Shown: positions 1 through 10,126 of the stretch, one piece after another
How positions within the stretch are numbered: the first letter of the stretch is position 1
How the letters are laid out: each line of letters begins with the position of its first letter
Origin: Nitratireductor luteus
Lineage (GTDB): Bacteria > Pseudomonadota > Alphaproteobacteria > Rhizobiales > Rhizobiaceae
Length of the DNA: 64,000 nucleotides
Direction: 5' to 3'
NCBI RefSeq assembly: GCF_026162365.1
Contig: NZ_JAOANW010000008.1
Coordinates: forward strand, 248,001-312,000
Program-made: the position numbers and the translations under genes
Notes under the pieces: model-generated
Told to the model about the DNA's origin: nothing
The model's database searches: none
Seen by the model: only the letters and a program-made list of their open reading frames with translations

Positions 1-65
1 CGGGCGAGTTCGTCGATGGCTTGGGATTCCGTCATTTCGTCGACGGGGATCTTGGCTGTGCTCAT
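1..65 (-). CDS. ligA: NAD-dependent DNA ligase LigA, N-terminal fragment
   Basis: Only the first 21 codons lie in the window; the gene runs off the left edge. The start codon is at 63-65 and the encoded N-terminus is a short acidic leader that ends in DELAR, the usual beginning of the first helix of bacterial LigA. ligA commonly follows recN in Rhizobiales, which supports the call; the fragment is too short to show any domain. It is 66 nt downstream of recN on the same strand. Confidence 0.6.
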   Translation of the reverse strand, partial: MSTAKIPVDEMTESQAIDELA

Positions 66-131
66 GGCTGACGAATCCAGAATGGAACGGGCGGCCAACA
101 TATGGCGGATTCGGCACCCGCCTCAACACAT

Positions 132-1808
132 TCAGCTTGCCGCCAGTGCATTCTCCTGCAAAAGCCGCTCGGCCGCCGCGCGCGCTTCCTCCGTCACCGT
201 GGCGCCAGCCAGCATGCGCGCGATCTCTTCCTGGCGCGCATCCCGGTCCATCACGGCGATCCCTGTCGCCACGCGGTCATGCCCGCCTGTCTTGGCGATC
301 AGGTAATGCGTGCCGGCCCGGGCGGCCACCTGCGGCGCATGGGTGACCGAAAGGACCTGGATGCGGCTTGCCAGCCGCGCCAGCCGCTGGCCGATGGCAT
401 CGGCCACCGCCCCGCCCACGCCGGTGTCTATTTCGTCGAAGACCAGCGTCGGCGCCGAACCCCTGTCGGCAAGCGCTACCTTCAGCGCCAGCAGAAAGCG
501 CGAAAGCTCACCGCCCGACGCCACTTTCATGATCGGCCCCGGACGTGTGCCCGGATTCGTCTGCACCCAGAACTCGACCCGATCGATGCCCTCTTCCATG
601 CGGTCTTCGGGCGCACTGTCGATCTGCACCAAAAAGCGGGCGCGCTCCAGTTTCAGCGCCGGCAGTTCCGCCATCACCGCAGCGGCGAGCGTCTCCGCAG
701 TGGCCTGGCGCGCCTCGGAAAGCCGGGCGGCGGCGGCATCGAAAGCATCGCGCCGCTCCACCGTGCCCTTCTCCAGCATGCCCAGCCGCTCTTCGCCCGC
801 ATCGAGATCGGCCAGATCGTTGTCCATCCGGTCGCGCAGTACCGCCAGTTCATCGACCGTCACATTGTGCTTGCGCGCCACCGCACGCAGCGCGAAGAGG
901 CGTTCTTCGGCCTGGTCCAGCCGCTGGGGATCGAACTCGCTCGCCCGCATGGCCTCGTCCACTGCGCTTTGCGCCGCGTCGAGCGAGATCAGCGCCTCGT
1001 CGAGCGAGGTGATGATATCTTCCAGAAGCCCCGGCGCTTCCTGCGCCTTGCGCTGCAGCCGGCGCAGCAGGCTCGCCAGCGCCGGCAGCGGCGATGTCTG
1101 ACCCGACAGCACCTCCTGCGCATCGGCGATATCGGCAGCGGTCTTCTCCGCCCGCATCATCCGGGCGCGTTCGTCGGCAAGTTCCGTTTCTTCGCCTGGC
1201 CGCGGGTCGAGCTTCGACAATTCCTCCACGGAGGCGCGCAGAAAATCGGCCTCACGTGCGGCCGCTTCGACCCTGGCCTTGTGACGGGCAAGCTCCTGCT
1301 CGGCCTGACGCCATGCGCGCCAGGCGGCGCGAACCTCGCCGGCCAGCGACCCCAGGCCGCCAAAGGCGTCGATCAGATCGCGGTGCGCCGAGGCATCCAC
1401 CAGCGCACGCTCATCATGCTGGCCGTGTATCTCCACAAGAGCACGCCCGACCTGCCGCATGAGCGCGACGCTGGAAGGCTGGTCGTTGATGAAAACGCGG
1501 GTGCGCCCGTCCGCCGTCTGCACGCGCCGCAATATGATGTCGCCATCATCGTCAACGGCGTTTTCGCGCAACAGATCGCGGGCCGGATGCACCGTCGGCA
1601 CATCGAAAACCGCGATCACCTGCCCCTGATCCGCGCCGTGGCGCACCAGCGATGCGTCGCCGCGCGCGCCCAGCGCCAGGGAAAGCGAATCGAGCAGGAT
1701 GGATTTGCCCGCACCGGTCTCTCCCGTCAGCACCGAAAGCCCGGCTGAGAAATCGATATCGAGCCGTTCGATCAGGACAATATCGCGGATCGAAAGGTGC
1801 GCGAGCAT
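132..1808 (-). CDS. recN: DNA repair protein RecN
   Basis: SMC-like ATPase of double-strand-break repair, 558 residues, the usual RecN length. The Walker A motif GETGAGKS is at about residues 29-36, a long coiled-coil middle follows, and the C-terminal half has the SGGELSRF signature and the Walker B motif LVFDEIDTGVGG. An upstream in-frame start would add nine residues, but the ATG at 1806-1808 gives the conserved MLAHLSIRD beginning. It follows bamD closely, as in other alphaproteobacteria, and precedes ligA. Confidence 0.95.
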   Translation of the reverse strand: MLAHLSIRDIVLIERLDIDFSAGLSVLTGETGAGKSILLDSLSLALGARGDASLVRHGADQGQVIAVFDVPTVHPARDLLRENAVDDDGDIILRRVQTADGRTRVFINDQPSSVALMRQVGRALVEIHGQHDERALVDASAHRDLIDAFGGLGSLAGEVRAAWRAWRQAEQELARHKARVEAAAREADFLRASVEELSKLDPRPGEETELADERARMMRAEKTAADIADAQEVLSGQTSPLPALASLLRRLQRKAQEAPGLLEDIITSLDEALISLDAAQSAVDEAMRASEFDPQRLDQAEERLFALRAVARKHNVTVDELAVLRDRMDNDLADLDAGEERLGMLEKGTVERRDAFDAAAARLSEARQATAETLAAAVMAELPALKLERARFLVQIDSAPEDRMEEGIDRVEFWVQTNPGTRPGPIMKVASGGELSRFLLALKVALADRGSAPTLVFDEIDTGVGGAVADAIGQRLARLASRIQVLSVTHAPQVAARAGTHYLIAKTGGHDRVATGIAVMDRDARQEEIARMLAGATVTEEARAAAERLLQENALAAS

Positions 1809-1815
1809 GAAGCGT

Positions 1816-2688
1816 CTAGGAGCCAGCCCCCACAATCAGGCCTGCGGCTTTCGAAATCCAGGAGCCGGTATTCTCTCTCGGCTCCAGCCCGCCCGATTGC
1901 AGAAGTGCGTAGGAATCCTTGTACCAATCGCTTTCGGGGAAATTATGCCCCAGAACGGCGGCGGCCGTCTGCGCTTCAGACGCGATGCCCATGGCGAAAT
2001 AGGCTTCCGTCAGACGCGCCAAGGCCTCCTCGACATGGCGCGTATTGGCATAGTTCTCGACCACGCCGCGAAACCGGCGGATCGCCGCGATATATTCTCG
2101 GCGCTCCAGATAATAGCGGCCGATCTGCATTTCCTTACCGGCGAGCTGGTCGCGCGCGAAGCGTATTTTCGCCTGCGCGTCGGGCACATATTCCGAATCG
2201 GGCCAGCGCTGCTCGACCTGCTCCATCGCCTCGATGGTCTGGCGCGCTTCCTTCTGGTCCTGAGTTACTTCCTTGATCTGGCGGAAATAACTCAGACCGA
2301 TCAGATACTGCGCATAGGCCGCGTCGTCGCTGGTCGGATAAAGTGCGACATAGCGCTTGCCGCCATTGATCGCTTCGGCATACTTGCCCTGGCGGTAATT
2401 GGCGAAGGTGCCCATCAGAAGCGATTTGCGCGCGAACTCGGAATAGGGATGCTGACGGTCGACGGCCTCGAACTTGGAAACCGCTTCCTTGAGTCTCCCC
2501 GATTCGAGATTGGCCAAGCCCTGATTATAGAGCGTATCGGCAGGTTCCGTCTGCTCCACATACGTGGACAGGTCAAGGTCCTTCTCCGCATTGCAGCCAG
2601 CCACCAGAAGCGGCAAGGCCACTGCCGCAAAGGTTACACGGACGGGAGCCTGGAAGCTCATCCGATCGGCGAGGCGTCTAAAATTCAT
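1816..2688 (-). CDS. bamD: Outer membrane assembly lipoprotein BamD
   Basis: Essential lipoprotein of the BAM complex, which folds beta-barrel proteins into the outer membrane. An N-terminal hydrophobic segment ends in the lipobox LVAGC, followed by TPR repeats with the YNQGLANL and HPYSEFA elements typical of BamD (YfiO/ComL). The start at 2688 has an AGAGGGG-like ribosome site about 10 nt upstream; an alternative ATG at 2661 would give a shorter signal peptide and cannot be excluded. It lies between lpxC and recN on the same strand, so this is a mixed envelope and repair operon. Confidence 0.92.
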   Translation of the reverse strand: MNFRRLADRMSFQAPVRVTFAAVALPLLVAGCNAEKDLDLSTYVEQTEPADTLYNQGLANLESGRLKEAVSKFEAVDRQHPYSEFARKSLLMGTFANYRQGKYAEAINGGKRYVALYPTSDDAAYAQYLIGLSYFRQIKEVTQDQKEARQTIEAMEQVEQRWPDSEYVPDAQAKIRFARDQLAGKEMQIGRYYLERREYIAAIRRFRGVVENYANTRHVEEALARLTEAYFAMGIASEAQTAAAVLGHNFPESDWYKDSYALLQSGGLEPRENTGSWISKAAGLIVGAGS

Positions 2689-2840
2689 GCGGGCTCGGCC
2701 CCTCTGGCGCATTCAGACAAAAGATGTGCACGCAGTCATAGTGCAAAACCCCGGCGCGCGGCAACGCTATCGACGGTCAATGGCGCATTTTTGTGGCAGC
2801 ATACATGTGCGAGTCGATACCGACCTGCAAAATCAGGATT

Positions 2841-3791
2841 TCATAGAACCCAAGGCGCGTAAACGGGCGCGTTGACGGCAATCATCTCCGCTCCCCTGCC
2901 CCGCTCGCGGCGCGTGGTCTCCACAATCTCGAATGCGGAAGGATCGGTGAGCAGATGCCGCAGGGCGGCAGCATTCAGACGATGCCCGCCACGGTAGGAA
3001 CGGAAACAGCCGATGAACCTTGCGCCAGCCAGCGCCAGATCACCCACCGCGTCCAGCATCTTGTGGCGGACGAACTCGTCCTCGTAGCGCAGGCCTTCCA
3101 TGTTGATGACACGGTGGTCCTCGCCGATAACGACAGAGTTTTCGAGTGACGAGCCAAGCGCGAAGCCGGCTGCCCACAGACGCTCGACATCCTTGATGAA
3201 GCCGAATGTGCGCGCCCGCGCAATCTCCCGCGCAAAAACGTCGGCGTTCAAGTCGATGGCATATGCCTGCCGACCGATAGCCGGGCTATCGAAGTCGATC
3301 TCGACTTCGAATCGCGTGCCGTCATGGGGCAGGAATTCAGCCCAGGAGCTGCCCATGCCGATACGAACGGGCTTCTTGATCCGGATATAGCGGCGCTTCA
3401 CGCCAAGTTGCTTGATGCCAGCCTGTCGAAAGGCCTCGACGAAGCCCGCGGCACTGCCGTCCATGATCGGCACTTCGCAGCCGTCGATCTCGATCGCGAC
3501 ATTGTCTATGCCCATCGCCGACAGCGCGGCCATGAGATGTTCGACGGTTGCAACGTGATCGCCGGAAGGATCGCCCAGACCGGTGCAAAAGTCCGTCTCG
3601 CCGACTTCCGCGGCGAGCGCCCGTATCGCCGTGCCCCCGGCATCTTTATCTATGCGCTGAAAGACAATGCCCGTATCGGCATCCGCTGGACTGAAGTGGA
3701 TGGAAACAGCTTTGCCGGAATGAACGCCGATGCCCGAAAGGGAAAAGCGCGCGTCTAGTGTCGTCTGATATTCGAGCAAATCGATCCCCAT
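2841..3791 (-). CDS. lpxC: UDP-3-O-acyl-N-acetylglucosamine deacetylase LpxC
   Basis: Zinc deacetylase that catalyses the committed step of lipid A synthesis. Visible signatures are the VEHLMAAL zinc-histidine motif, the RHKMLDAVGDLALAG motif with the second zinc histidine and aspartate, and a GGHRLN motif near the C-terminus. The protein is 316 residues with the start at 3791; an upstream ATG at 3818 would add nine residues. It lies just downstream of ftsZ, as in many proteobacterial dcw clusters, but the ftsZ terminator and a 250-nt gap suggest its own promoter. Confidence 0.96.
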   Translation of the reverse strand: MGIDLLEYQTTLDARFSLSGIGVHSGKAVSIHFSPADADTGIVFQRIDKDAGGTAIRALAAEVGETDFCTGLGDPSGDHVATVEHLMAALSAMGIDNVAIEIDGCEVPIMDGSAAGFVEAFRQAGIKQLGVKRRYIRIKKPVRIGMGSSWAEFLPHDGTRFEVEIDFDSPAIGRQAYAIDLNADVFAREIARARTFGFIKDVERLWAAGFALGSSLENSVVIGEDHRVINMEGLRYEDEFVRHKMLDAVGDLALAGARFIGCFRSYRGGHRLNAAALRHLLTDPSAFEIVETTRRERGRGAEMIAVNAPVYAPWVL

Positions 3792-3995
3792 CAGCTCGCC
3801 CATACCGCTCCGCTTCACTCGGAGGTGCGGACGGCTCCTAACGGAAGCACGCGACTAGCCCCAAAAACGCCGCGTACCCCGATCTCAATCGGACCGGAAG
3901 ATAGTGTTCCCGCCTCACGACTCCAAATCACGGTTTCTTACCCTGTGTTACCGTGATATGGAAATTGCTAAACAGATATAAAACATTGTTTTAGT

Positions 3996-4011
3996 TTAAC
4001 AATTCACTAAC
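3996..4011. promoter_or_regulatory. Possible CtrA-type binding site upstream of lpxC
   Basis: The sequence TTAA-N7-CTAAC matches the CtrA full-site consensus TTAA-N7-TTAAC in eight of nine fixed bases. It sits in the AT-rich stretch between the ftsZ terminator and lpxC. CtrA governs cell-cycle genes in Hyphomicrobiales. AT-rich DNA produces such matches by chance, so this is a weak call. Confidence 0.25.
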
Positions 4012-4040
4012 AAAAACGGGCGCCGCAGCGCCCGTTTTGT
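4012..4040 (-). terminator. Rho-independent terminator after ftsZ
   Basis: An 11-bp inverted repeat (4013-4023 with 4028-4038) encloses a 4-nt loop. Read on the minus strand, the stem is GC-rich and is followed by a T-rich run. It lies 28 nt beyond the ftsZ stop codon and should end the mraZ-to-ftsZ transcript before lpxC. Confidence 0.88.
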
Positions 4041-4067
4041 TACCGCCTGTTACAACCCCGTTACCGC

Positions 4068-5744
4068 CTAGTTTGCCTGCCTGCGCAGGAAGGCGGGAAT
4101 CTCGAGCTGATCGTCATCCTGCACGGCCCGCGGCTGCTGATTGATTCTGCCATGCTCGTCGAGCTGACCCCGGCGCGGCGCATAAAGCTGGCTTTCGCTT
4201 GAGGGCTGGCGACGCGCCTCGGGAGCCGGCTGACGCAGGCGCGGCTCGGGCGGCGGTGCCGCATGGCTCTCGTCCTCACGACGCGAAAGGCCGTTGGTCA
4301 GGCGCTTCAGCAGCCCCATCGGGCCACGCTCCTCATGGTCCGGAGCGTGCTCGGCACGCGTGTTCGACTGCATCTCGGCCTGCACCACCGGCGGGAAGTC
4401 CTCCACGCGGGGCATGCGCACCGGCTGAGGCGCAGGCTGCTGCGACTGGGTTACCTGCTGAGGAGCCGGCTGCGGTGCCGCAGGACGCGGCGTATAGCCT
4501 GCTGCCGGAGCAGCGGCCTGAGGCGCGGCGGCTGGCTTGAAGAGCTTGCTCTGCGGCTGAAACGCGCTCGTCATCTGTTGCGCGTCCTGTTCAGCGCTGC
4601 GGATGGCCTCAGCCACAGGATCGTTTCCCACCGCAATGCCTCCTTCCGGAGCTGCTTCACGGGCGACAGGCTGGGGCCTGGCTTCCGCTGCCACCGCCCT
4701 CGGCGCCTGCTGGGTCGACTGTGCGGCCGGCCGCATCGGCTGGCGGATGGCCGACGGGGGAGAGGAAATCTCTGCCGCCGTCTTGTCGATGCCGGTCGCC
4801 ACCACTGAGACGCGGATAACGCCTTCGAGTTCCTCGTCAAAGGTGGCGCCGAGGATGATGTTGGCCTCCGGATCCACTTCCTCGCGAATGCGGGTCGCAG
4901 CTTCGTCCACCTCGAACAGGGTCATGTCGCGACCGCCGGTGATCGAGATCAGGAGGCCACGCGCGCCCTTCATGGAGGTCTCGTCGAGCAGCGGATTGGC
5001 GATCGCGGCCTCGGCCGCCGCCATGGCCCGTCCCTCGCCGGAAGCCTCGCCCGTACCCATCATCGCCTTGCCCATCTCGCGCATGACGGAGCGGACGTCA
5101 GCGAAGTCCAGGTTGATGAGGCCTTCCTTGACCATCAGATCGGTGATGCATGCCACGCCGGAATAAAGGACTTGGTCCGCCATGGCGAAAGCATCGGCAA
5201 ACGTCGTCTTGTCGTTAGCGATGCGGAAAAGGTTCTGGTTCGGAATAACGATTAGCGTGTCGACGCATTTCTGCAGTTCCTCGATGCCTGCCTCGGCCGT
5301 CTTCATGCGCCGCTGGCCTTCGAAATGGAACGGCTTCGTCACCACGCCGACGGTGAGAATGCCCTTCTCCCGGGCTGCCCGCGCCACGACAGGGGCCGCC
5401 CCCGTGCCCGTGCCACCGCCCATGCCGGCGGTAACGAAGCACATATGCGTGTTCGACAAATGATCCAGGATCTCGTCTATGCATTCCTCGGCGGCCGCCT
5501 GCCCCACTTCGGGCTGCGAGCCTGCACCCAGGCCCTCGGTCACCGAAGCGCCGAGTTGGATCAGACGATCCGACTTCGACTGGGTGAGAGCCTGAGCATC
5601 AGTGTTGGCCACCACGAACTCGACGCCGCGCAGCCCCGCATTGATCATGTTGTTGACGGCATTGCCGCCGCCCCCGCCAACGCCGAACACCGTTATCTTC
5701 GGCTTGAGCTCGGTGATGTCCGGTTTTTGTAAGTTGATTGTCAT
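4068..5744 (-). CDS. ftsZ: Cell division GTPase FtsZ
   Basis: Tubulin-like GTPase that forms the cytokinetic Z ring. The glycine-rich motif GGGTGTG lies in the N-terminal third, after an N-terminal [15 protein letters not shown] segment. The 558-residue protein is much longer than E. coli FtsZ because of a proline/glutamine/alanine-rich linker of roughly 200 residues, typical of Rhizobiales. It ends in the conserved tail IPAFLRRQ that binds FtsA and other partners. The start at 5744 has a good AGGACGAGG ribosome site. It follows ftsA and is the last gene before a terminator. Confidence 0.98.
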   Translation of the reverse strand: MTINLQKPDITELKPKITVFGVGGGGGNAVNNMINAGLRGVEFVVANTDAQALTQSKSDRLIQLGASVTEGLGAGSQPEVGQAAAEECIDEILDHLSNTHMCFVTAGMGGGTGTGAAPVVARAAREKGILTVGVVTKPFHFEGQRRMKTAEAGIEELQKCVDTLIVIPNQNLFRIANDKTTFADAFAMADQVLYSGVACITDLMVKEGLINLDFADVRSVMREMGKAMMGTGEASGEGRAMAAAEAAIANPLLDETSMKGARGLLISITGGRDMTLFEVDEAATRIREEVDPEANIILGATFDEELEGVIRVSVVATGIDKTAAEISSPPSAIRQPMRPAAQSTQQAPRAVAAEARPQPVAREAAPEGGIAVGNDPVAEAIRSAEQDAQQMTSAFQPQSKLFKPAAAPQAAAPAAGYTPRPAAPQPAPQQVTQSQQPAPQPVRMPRVEDFPPVVQAEMQSNTRAEHAPDHEERGPMGLLKRLTNGLSRREDESHAAPPPEPRLRQPAPEARRQPSSESQLYAPRRGQLDEHGRINQQPRAVQDDDQLEIPAFLRRQAN

Positions 5745-5807
5745 TGTCCTCGTCCTTTCCGCCTTCATGCCGCCTCGCCGCTGCGGCCGCCACCGGGAAT
5801 TGTTGTT

Positions 5808-7118
5808 CTAAAAACTGTCCCGCAACCATTGACCAACGCGCTGGAACCGCCCCCCGGTGCCCGTAGCGCGCGTGAATATGCCGCCTTTTGTTCCACGGCT
5901 TTCGTAATCCGCTACCTGCGGATAAATCAGCAGCCCGATCGGAGCTGAAAACGCTGCACCCTTTGCAGCTTCAGGCAACCCGGCCACACCAAGCGGCCGT
6001 CCAAGACGCACATTGCGCCCGAGAAGCCGCCGCGCGGCCTCCGGCAGTCCCGCAAGCTGACTCGCGCCGCCTGTCAAGACAACCCTGCGCCCCACCAGAT
6101 TACCGTAACCTGACCGGTTCAGCCGATCGCGCACCAGTTCCAGCGTCTCTTCGACCCTTGCCCGCACGATGCGCGTCATGACCGCTCGCGGCACCTGCAG
6201 GGGCTGTTCCGTCTCGTCGCTGCCGATAGGCTGGATCGCAACGATATCGCGATCGTCGGCGCTGGCCGGCAGTGCCGAGCCGTGCATGACCTTCAGCCGC
6301 TCTGCATCCTCCAGCCGCGTCGAAAGCCCGCGCGCCAGATCCATCGTCACATGGTTGCCGCCGACCGGCAGCGCATCCGCGTGAACGAACTTTCCATCGA
6401 CGAAAACCGAGATAGTCGTGGTGCCCCCACCCATGTCGATGCAGGCCGCGCCCATCTCCGTCTCGTCGTCGACCAGCGCCGCAAGCCCGCTGGCATAGGG
6501 GGTCGCCACCAGCCGCTCAACGGAGAGATGCGAACGGTTTACGCAAAGCTCGAGATTGCGCAGCGGCACGGTGTCAGCCGTCACCACATGCATATCCACG
6601 CCCAGCGTGTCGCCAACCATCCCGCGGGGATCGCGGATGCCACGCTCCGAATCGAGCGAAAAGCCGACCGCCAGCGAGTGCACGACTTCGCGCTCGGCCC
6701 GCATCGCCTGGCGTGCGCCCGCCGTAAGCACCCGGTTTACATCGGCTCTGGCCGCCTCATGCCGGCCCAGATTGATAGTGGCGCTGGCGGTCTCGCTCTT
6801 TAACCTGCCCGCCGATACATTGACGATCAGGGAATCCACGGTCAGCCCTGCCATACGCTCGGCCGCGTCCACCGCAAGGCGGATGGCCTGCTCGGCGCGA
6901 TCGAGATCCACGATGACGCCTGACTTCACCCCTTCGGATTTCTGGTGGCCGATGCCGATAACCTTGATGCGGTGCGTGCGGTGACGCAGCGTCCGGCTGC
7001 TCTCTGCCGGCAAAAGACGGGCGATGATGCAGCACACCTTGCTCGACCCGACATCCAGAACGGTAATGACGCCGGAGCGCCGCTCCGCATTCCCGCCCGA
7101 TCCAGGAAGCCAGCTCAT
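5808..7118 (-). CDS. ftsA: Cell division protein FtsA
   Basis: Actin-like ATPase that tethers FtsZ to the membrane. It has the actin-fold phosphate motifs TVLDVGSSKVCC near the N-terminus and IDMGGGTT in the middle. An amphipathic C-terminal helix (about the last 15 residues, QRVGQWLRDSF) is the membrane anchor. The protein is 436 residues. Its ATG overlaps the ftsQ stop by 4 nt, indicating translational coupling; ftsZ follows 63 nt downstream. Confidence 0.97.
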   Translation of the reverse strand: MSWLPGSGGNAERRSGVITVLDVGSSKVCCIIARLLPAESSRTLRHRTHRIKVIGIGHQKSEGVKSGVIVDLDRAEQAIRLAVDAAERMAGLTVDSLIVNVSAGRLKSETASATINLGRHEAARADVNRVLTAGARQAMRAEREVVHSLAVGFSLDSERGIRDPRGMVGDTLGVDMHVVTADTVPLRNLELCVNRSHLSVERLVATPYASGLAALVDDETEMGAACIDMGGGTTTISVFVDGKFVHADALPVGGNHVTMDLARGLSTRLEDAERLKVMHGSALPASADDRDIVAIQPIGSDETEQPLQVPRAVMTRIVRARVEETLELVRDRLNRSGYGNLVGRRVVLTGGASQLAGLPEAARRLLGRNVRLGRPLGVAGLPEAAKGAAFSAPIGLLIYPQVADYESRGTKGGIFTRATGTGGRFQRVGQWLRDSF

Positions 7119-8014
7119 ATCCGGGCTCCCTTCTTTCGCGCGGCAATATGCTGTTCGATCACCGCATTACGCTTTTCGGCGGCATCCTCGGTAAGCGCCA
7201 CGGTGACCCGGTCGGCCAGCCGCAGATCGACCGCTTTGATATCCCGCTCGAAAAGCTGATATTGCGCATTCAGCCGAGCCGCCGCGGCAAGCGCCGCATC
7301 GGGATCGCGCTCGGGCAGCTTGATGGCAATGCCATTGTCGAGCCTGATGTCCCAGCGACGGTCGGCGACGCGTATATAGGCGCGCACGCGGTCACCCAGC
7401 CCACCGACGCCGGCAACCTTGCGAATGAAGTCCGGAGCCGTCTCGCTGGCGCCGACACCCAGGACGAGCGGCAAGGCGGCATGGCGCGGATTGGTGAAGG
7501 GCGCGATGATCGACCCGTCGCGCTCGATAACCGACAATCGGCTCCCCTGCTGCCAGATCGCAAAAGGCTTGCGCTCCCGAAGAACGACTTCGAGCGTATC
7601 GGGATAGACCTTGCGGACGGTAGCGCTCTCCACCCAGGGCAATTCGGCGATGCGCTCACGCGCCTCGCCCACATCGAAGCCCACCATCGAGGTCCAGCCA
7701 TCGAGGCCGATCTGCTGCAATACGTCGATTTCGGAGGTTTCCACATTGCCCGCGATCCTCACATCGCCGATGGCAAAGCCAACGCGAGCCGTCGTTGCCT
7801 GCACGACCTCGTCCATATGGCCGCCCTGCAGCCCGCCATACAATCCGGTTGCGGCGAACAGGAACGCGGTCGCCATGGTTGCGGCAAAGGGCGGCGCATC
7901 GAAATCGCCGATGCGGAGGCGCTGAACAAGGCGCACCGGACGGCGAAGCCAACGCGGCAGCACGAAGCCGGACTCGCCTGCGCGTGAACCTCTACCTGAC
8001 GTCAGCGCGAACAA
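7115..8014 (-). CDS. ftsQ: Cell division protein FtsQ
   Basis: Bitopic divisome protein: short cytoplasmic N-terminus, one transmembrane helix around residues 45-65, then a periplasmic POTRA domain starting near [12 protein letters not shown] and a beta domain. I chose a TTG start at 8012-8014 because a GGAGGA ribosome site sits six nt upstream and the resulting N-terminus, FALTSGRG, fits rhizobial FtsQ. An in-frame ATG at 8035 lacks a ribosome site. Either start overlaps the end of ddlB, and the stop overlaps ftsA by 4 nt. Confidence 0.93.
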   Translation of the reverse strand: MFALTSGRGSRAGESGFVLPRWLRRPVRLVQRLRIGDFDAPPFAATMATAFLFAATGLYGGLQGGHMDEVVQATTARVGFAIGDVRIAGNVETSEIDVLQQIGLDGWTSMVGFDVGEARERIAELPWVESATVRKVYPDTLEVVLRERKPFAIWQQGSRLSVIERDGSIIAPFTNPRHAALPLVLGVGASETAPDFIRKVAGVGGLGDRVRAYIRVADRRWDIRLDNGIAIKLPERDPDAALAAAARLNAQYQLFERDIKAVDLRLADRVTVALTEDAAEKRNAVIEQHIAARKKGARI

Positions 8015-8925
8015 GACGCATCCTCCACCATCCAACTCAACAATTCACCAAATCCTAGCCCGGCATGGGCAGCAATATCCGGCACAAGAGAGGTGGGCGT
8101 CATGCCTGGCTGAGTATTGATCTCCAGCCAGACCAGATCGCCGTCACCACTACGATCATCGAAACGAAAGTCCGATCGACTCACGCCCCGGCAGCCGATG
8201 GCCTTGTGCGCCTTAAGGGACAGTGTCTCTATTTTTTGGTAAATATTCGGTGAAATTTTTGCCGGGCATTCGTGTTTTGAGCCACCCGGAACATATTTTG
8301 AATCATAATCGTAGAAGGCATGGCCGACCGGCACGATTTCGCAGACGCCAAGCACTTCCTCGCCCATCACGGCACAGGTCAGCTCCCGTCCATGGACATA
8401 GCGCTCGACCATCACACGATCGCCGTAGCGCCATTCCGAAGACCCCAGAACCTGCGGCGGATGCGACTGCCCCTCGCGCACGATTACCACGCCGAAACTG
8501 GAACCCTCGGCAACCGGCTTGACCACATAGGGCGGATCCATCGGATGCTCGCCCAGAATATCGAAACGGCTCGCCACCAACGACTTGGCGACCGGAATTC
8601 CGGCGGCCGAGGCCACGACTTTGGCAAGCTCCTTGTCCATGGCGAGAGCTGAGGCGAGCACCCCCGAATGCGTGTAGGGAATGGCCAGATATTCGAGGAT
8701 ACCTTGGATAGTACCATCTTCTCCGAACGGACCGTGCAACGCATTGAAGGCCACGTCCGGCCTCAACGCGGCCAGCACGTCGGACACTTCGCGCGTAACG
8801 TCGATACGGGTCACGCGGTATCCCTCCGCCTCCAGGGCGTCGGCGCAGGGTGCACCAGATGCAAGACTCACCGGCCGCTCGGACGAGAATCCGCCCATCA
8901 AAACGGCCACGTGCTTCTTCGCCAT
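8002..8925 (-). CDS. ddlB: D-alanine--D-alanine ligase
   Basis: ATP-grasp ligase that makes the D-Ala-D-Ala terminus of peptidoglycan precursors; 307 residues. It has the N-terminal [15 protein letters not shown] motif, the [12 protein letters not shown] segment, and the C-terminal metal-binding [11 protein letters not shown] motif. The start at 8925 has a GGGAG ribosome site; an upstream ATG adds fourteen unsupported residues. It lies between murB and ftsQ in the usual dcw order, separated from murB by a 238-nt non-coding gap that could hold an internal promoter. Confidence 0.96.
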   Translation of the reverse strand: MAKKHVAVLMGGFSSERPVSLASGAPCADALEAEGYRVTRIDVTREVSDVLAALRPDVAFNALHGPFGEDGTIQGILEYLAIPYTHSGVLASALAMDKELAKVVASAAGIPVAKSLVASRFDILGEHPMDPPYVVKPVAEGSSFGVVIVREGQSHPPQVLGSSEWRYGDRVMVERYVHGRELTCAVMGEEVLGVCEIVPVGHAFYDYDSKYVPGGSKHECPAKISPNIYQKIETLSLKAHKAIGCRGVSRSDFRFDDRSGDGDLVWLEINTQPGMTPTSLVPDIAAHAGLGFGELLSWMVEDASCSR

Positions 8926-9163
8926 CTGGCGCTCCCTTTCTGGCATTCCCCGTCTCGACACGTTCACAGCTTGAGTCTCTCCGTTCCAAGGGAAACCCCC
9001 GGCTGAAAACGCGCCGACTCAAATCAGGAAACGCTTGTACCTACAGAATCAGAGAGTTGATTCCGTGACAAGGCCTTGAGATTCCGATGGATTCAAATTT
9101 TGCGAAAATCGGTGTTTTTTGGCCGTCCGGCTGGCGATAAGCGATCGCGGATACATTTATCGC

Positions 9164-10126
9164 CTAGAGCAATTGCCCCAGAAACGGCTCGACCTCCTGC
9201 CCGGGCTTGAAAGCGCCGATACGCCTGATCTCCCACTGGAGGCGCAGGCCGGTTCGCTCCAGAACGCGTGCGCGCACGGTTTCGCCCAGCAATTCCAGGT
9301 CATGGCCGCTGGCCGTGCCCGTATTGATCATGAAGTTGCAATGCATCGGCGACATCTGCGCGCCGCCGATCATCATGCCGCGGCAACCGGCCCGGTCGAT
9401 TTCCTTCCAGGCCGAAGTACCCTCCGGGTTCTTGAAGGTTGAGCCCCCGGTTTTCTCCCGGATGGGCTGCACCGTCTCGCGGTGGCGCTGCACCTCGTCC
9501 ATCGCCGCGCGGATTTCAGCCGCATCGGCGGGGTATCCTTCCATAATCGCCGAGATGAAGATGAGATCGGCAGAGGCCGTCGACTTACGGTAGGAATAAC
9601 CCATATCCGCGCGGCTCAGTACGTGGCGGTTACCCTGCCGATCGAGCGCATGAACCTCGACCACGCGCTCCGCGGTTTCGACGCCATTGGCGCCGGCGTT
9701 CATCCGCAGTGCCCCGCCCAGCCCGCCAGGAATGCCGTGGTAAAAGTGGAAGCCGCCGATCCTCGCTTCGAGCGCCGCCGCCGCCAGCCGCTTGTCGGGC
9801 AGCGCCGCGCCGGCACGCAGCCGGTTCCCCGAAAGCACCTCCGCCTGCCCGAAACCCTTGGCTGAAAGCCTGATGACGAACCCCTTCAGCCCGCCGTCTC
9901 GCACCAGGAGGTTTGAGCCGATACCGACCACCGTCAGCGGCACCTCCTCGGGGACGGCGCGCAGGAAGGCGGCGAGGTCCTCGGCGTCCGCCGGCTGAAA
10001 CATGGCTTCCGCCTCGCCGCCGGCCCGAAACCAGGTGATCTTGTCCATGCCGGTGCGCGGCGCCAGCTTGCCCCGCAGTCCCGACAACCGGTCGCCCAGC
10101 CGCTCGATGAGCCCCTCATCGCTCAT
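9164..10126 (-). CDS. murB: UDP-N-acetylmuramate dehydrogenase MurB
   Basis: FAD-dependent reductase that turns UDP-GlcNAc-enolpyruvate into UDP-MurNAc. The FAD-binding segment contains [13 protein letters not shown], and the catalytic-domain motifs GYSYRKS and [10 protein letters not shown] are present, so it is a type I-like MurB. The ATG at 10124-10126 overlaps the murC stop by 4 nt and gives 320 residues; an upstream start would add eleven residues inside murC. Confidence 0.96.
   Translation of the reverse strand: MSDEGLIERLGDRLSGLRGKLAPRTGMDKITWFRAGGEAEAMFQPADAEDLAAFLRAVPEEVPLTVVGIGSNLLVRDGGLKGFVIRLSAKGFGQAEVLSGNRLRAGAALPDKRLAAAALEARIGGFHFYHGIPGGLGGALRMNAGANGVETAERVVEVHALDRQGNRHVLSRADMGYSYRKSTASADLIFISAIMEGYPADAAEIRAAMDEVQRHRETVQPIREKTGGSTFKNPEGTSAWKEIDRAGCRGMMIGGAQMSPMHCNFMINTGTASGHDLELLGETVRARVLERTGLRLQWEIRRIGAFKPGQEVEPFLGQLL

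Noticed and set aside
102-1748. A 548-codon plus-strand frame over recN
   Set aside because: Same shadow effect; the minus strand encodes complete RecN.
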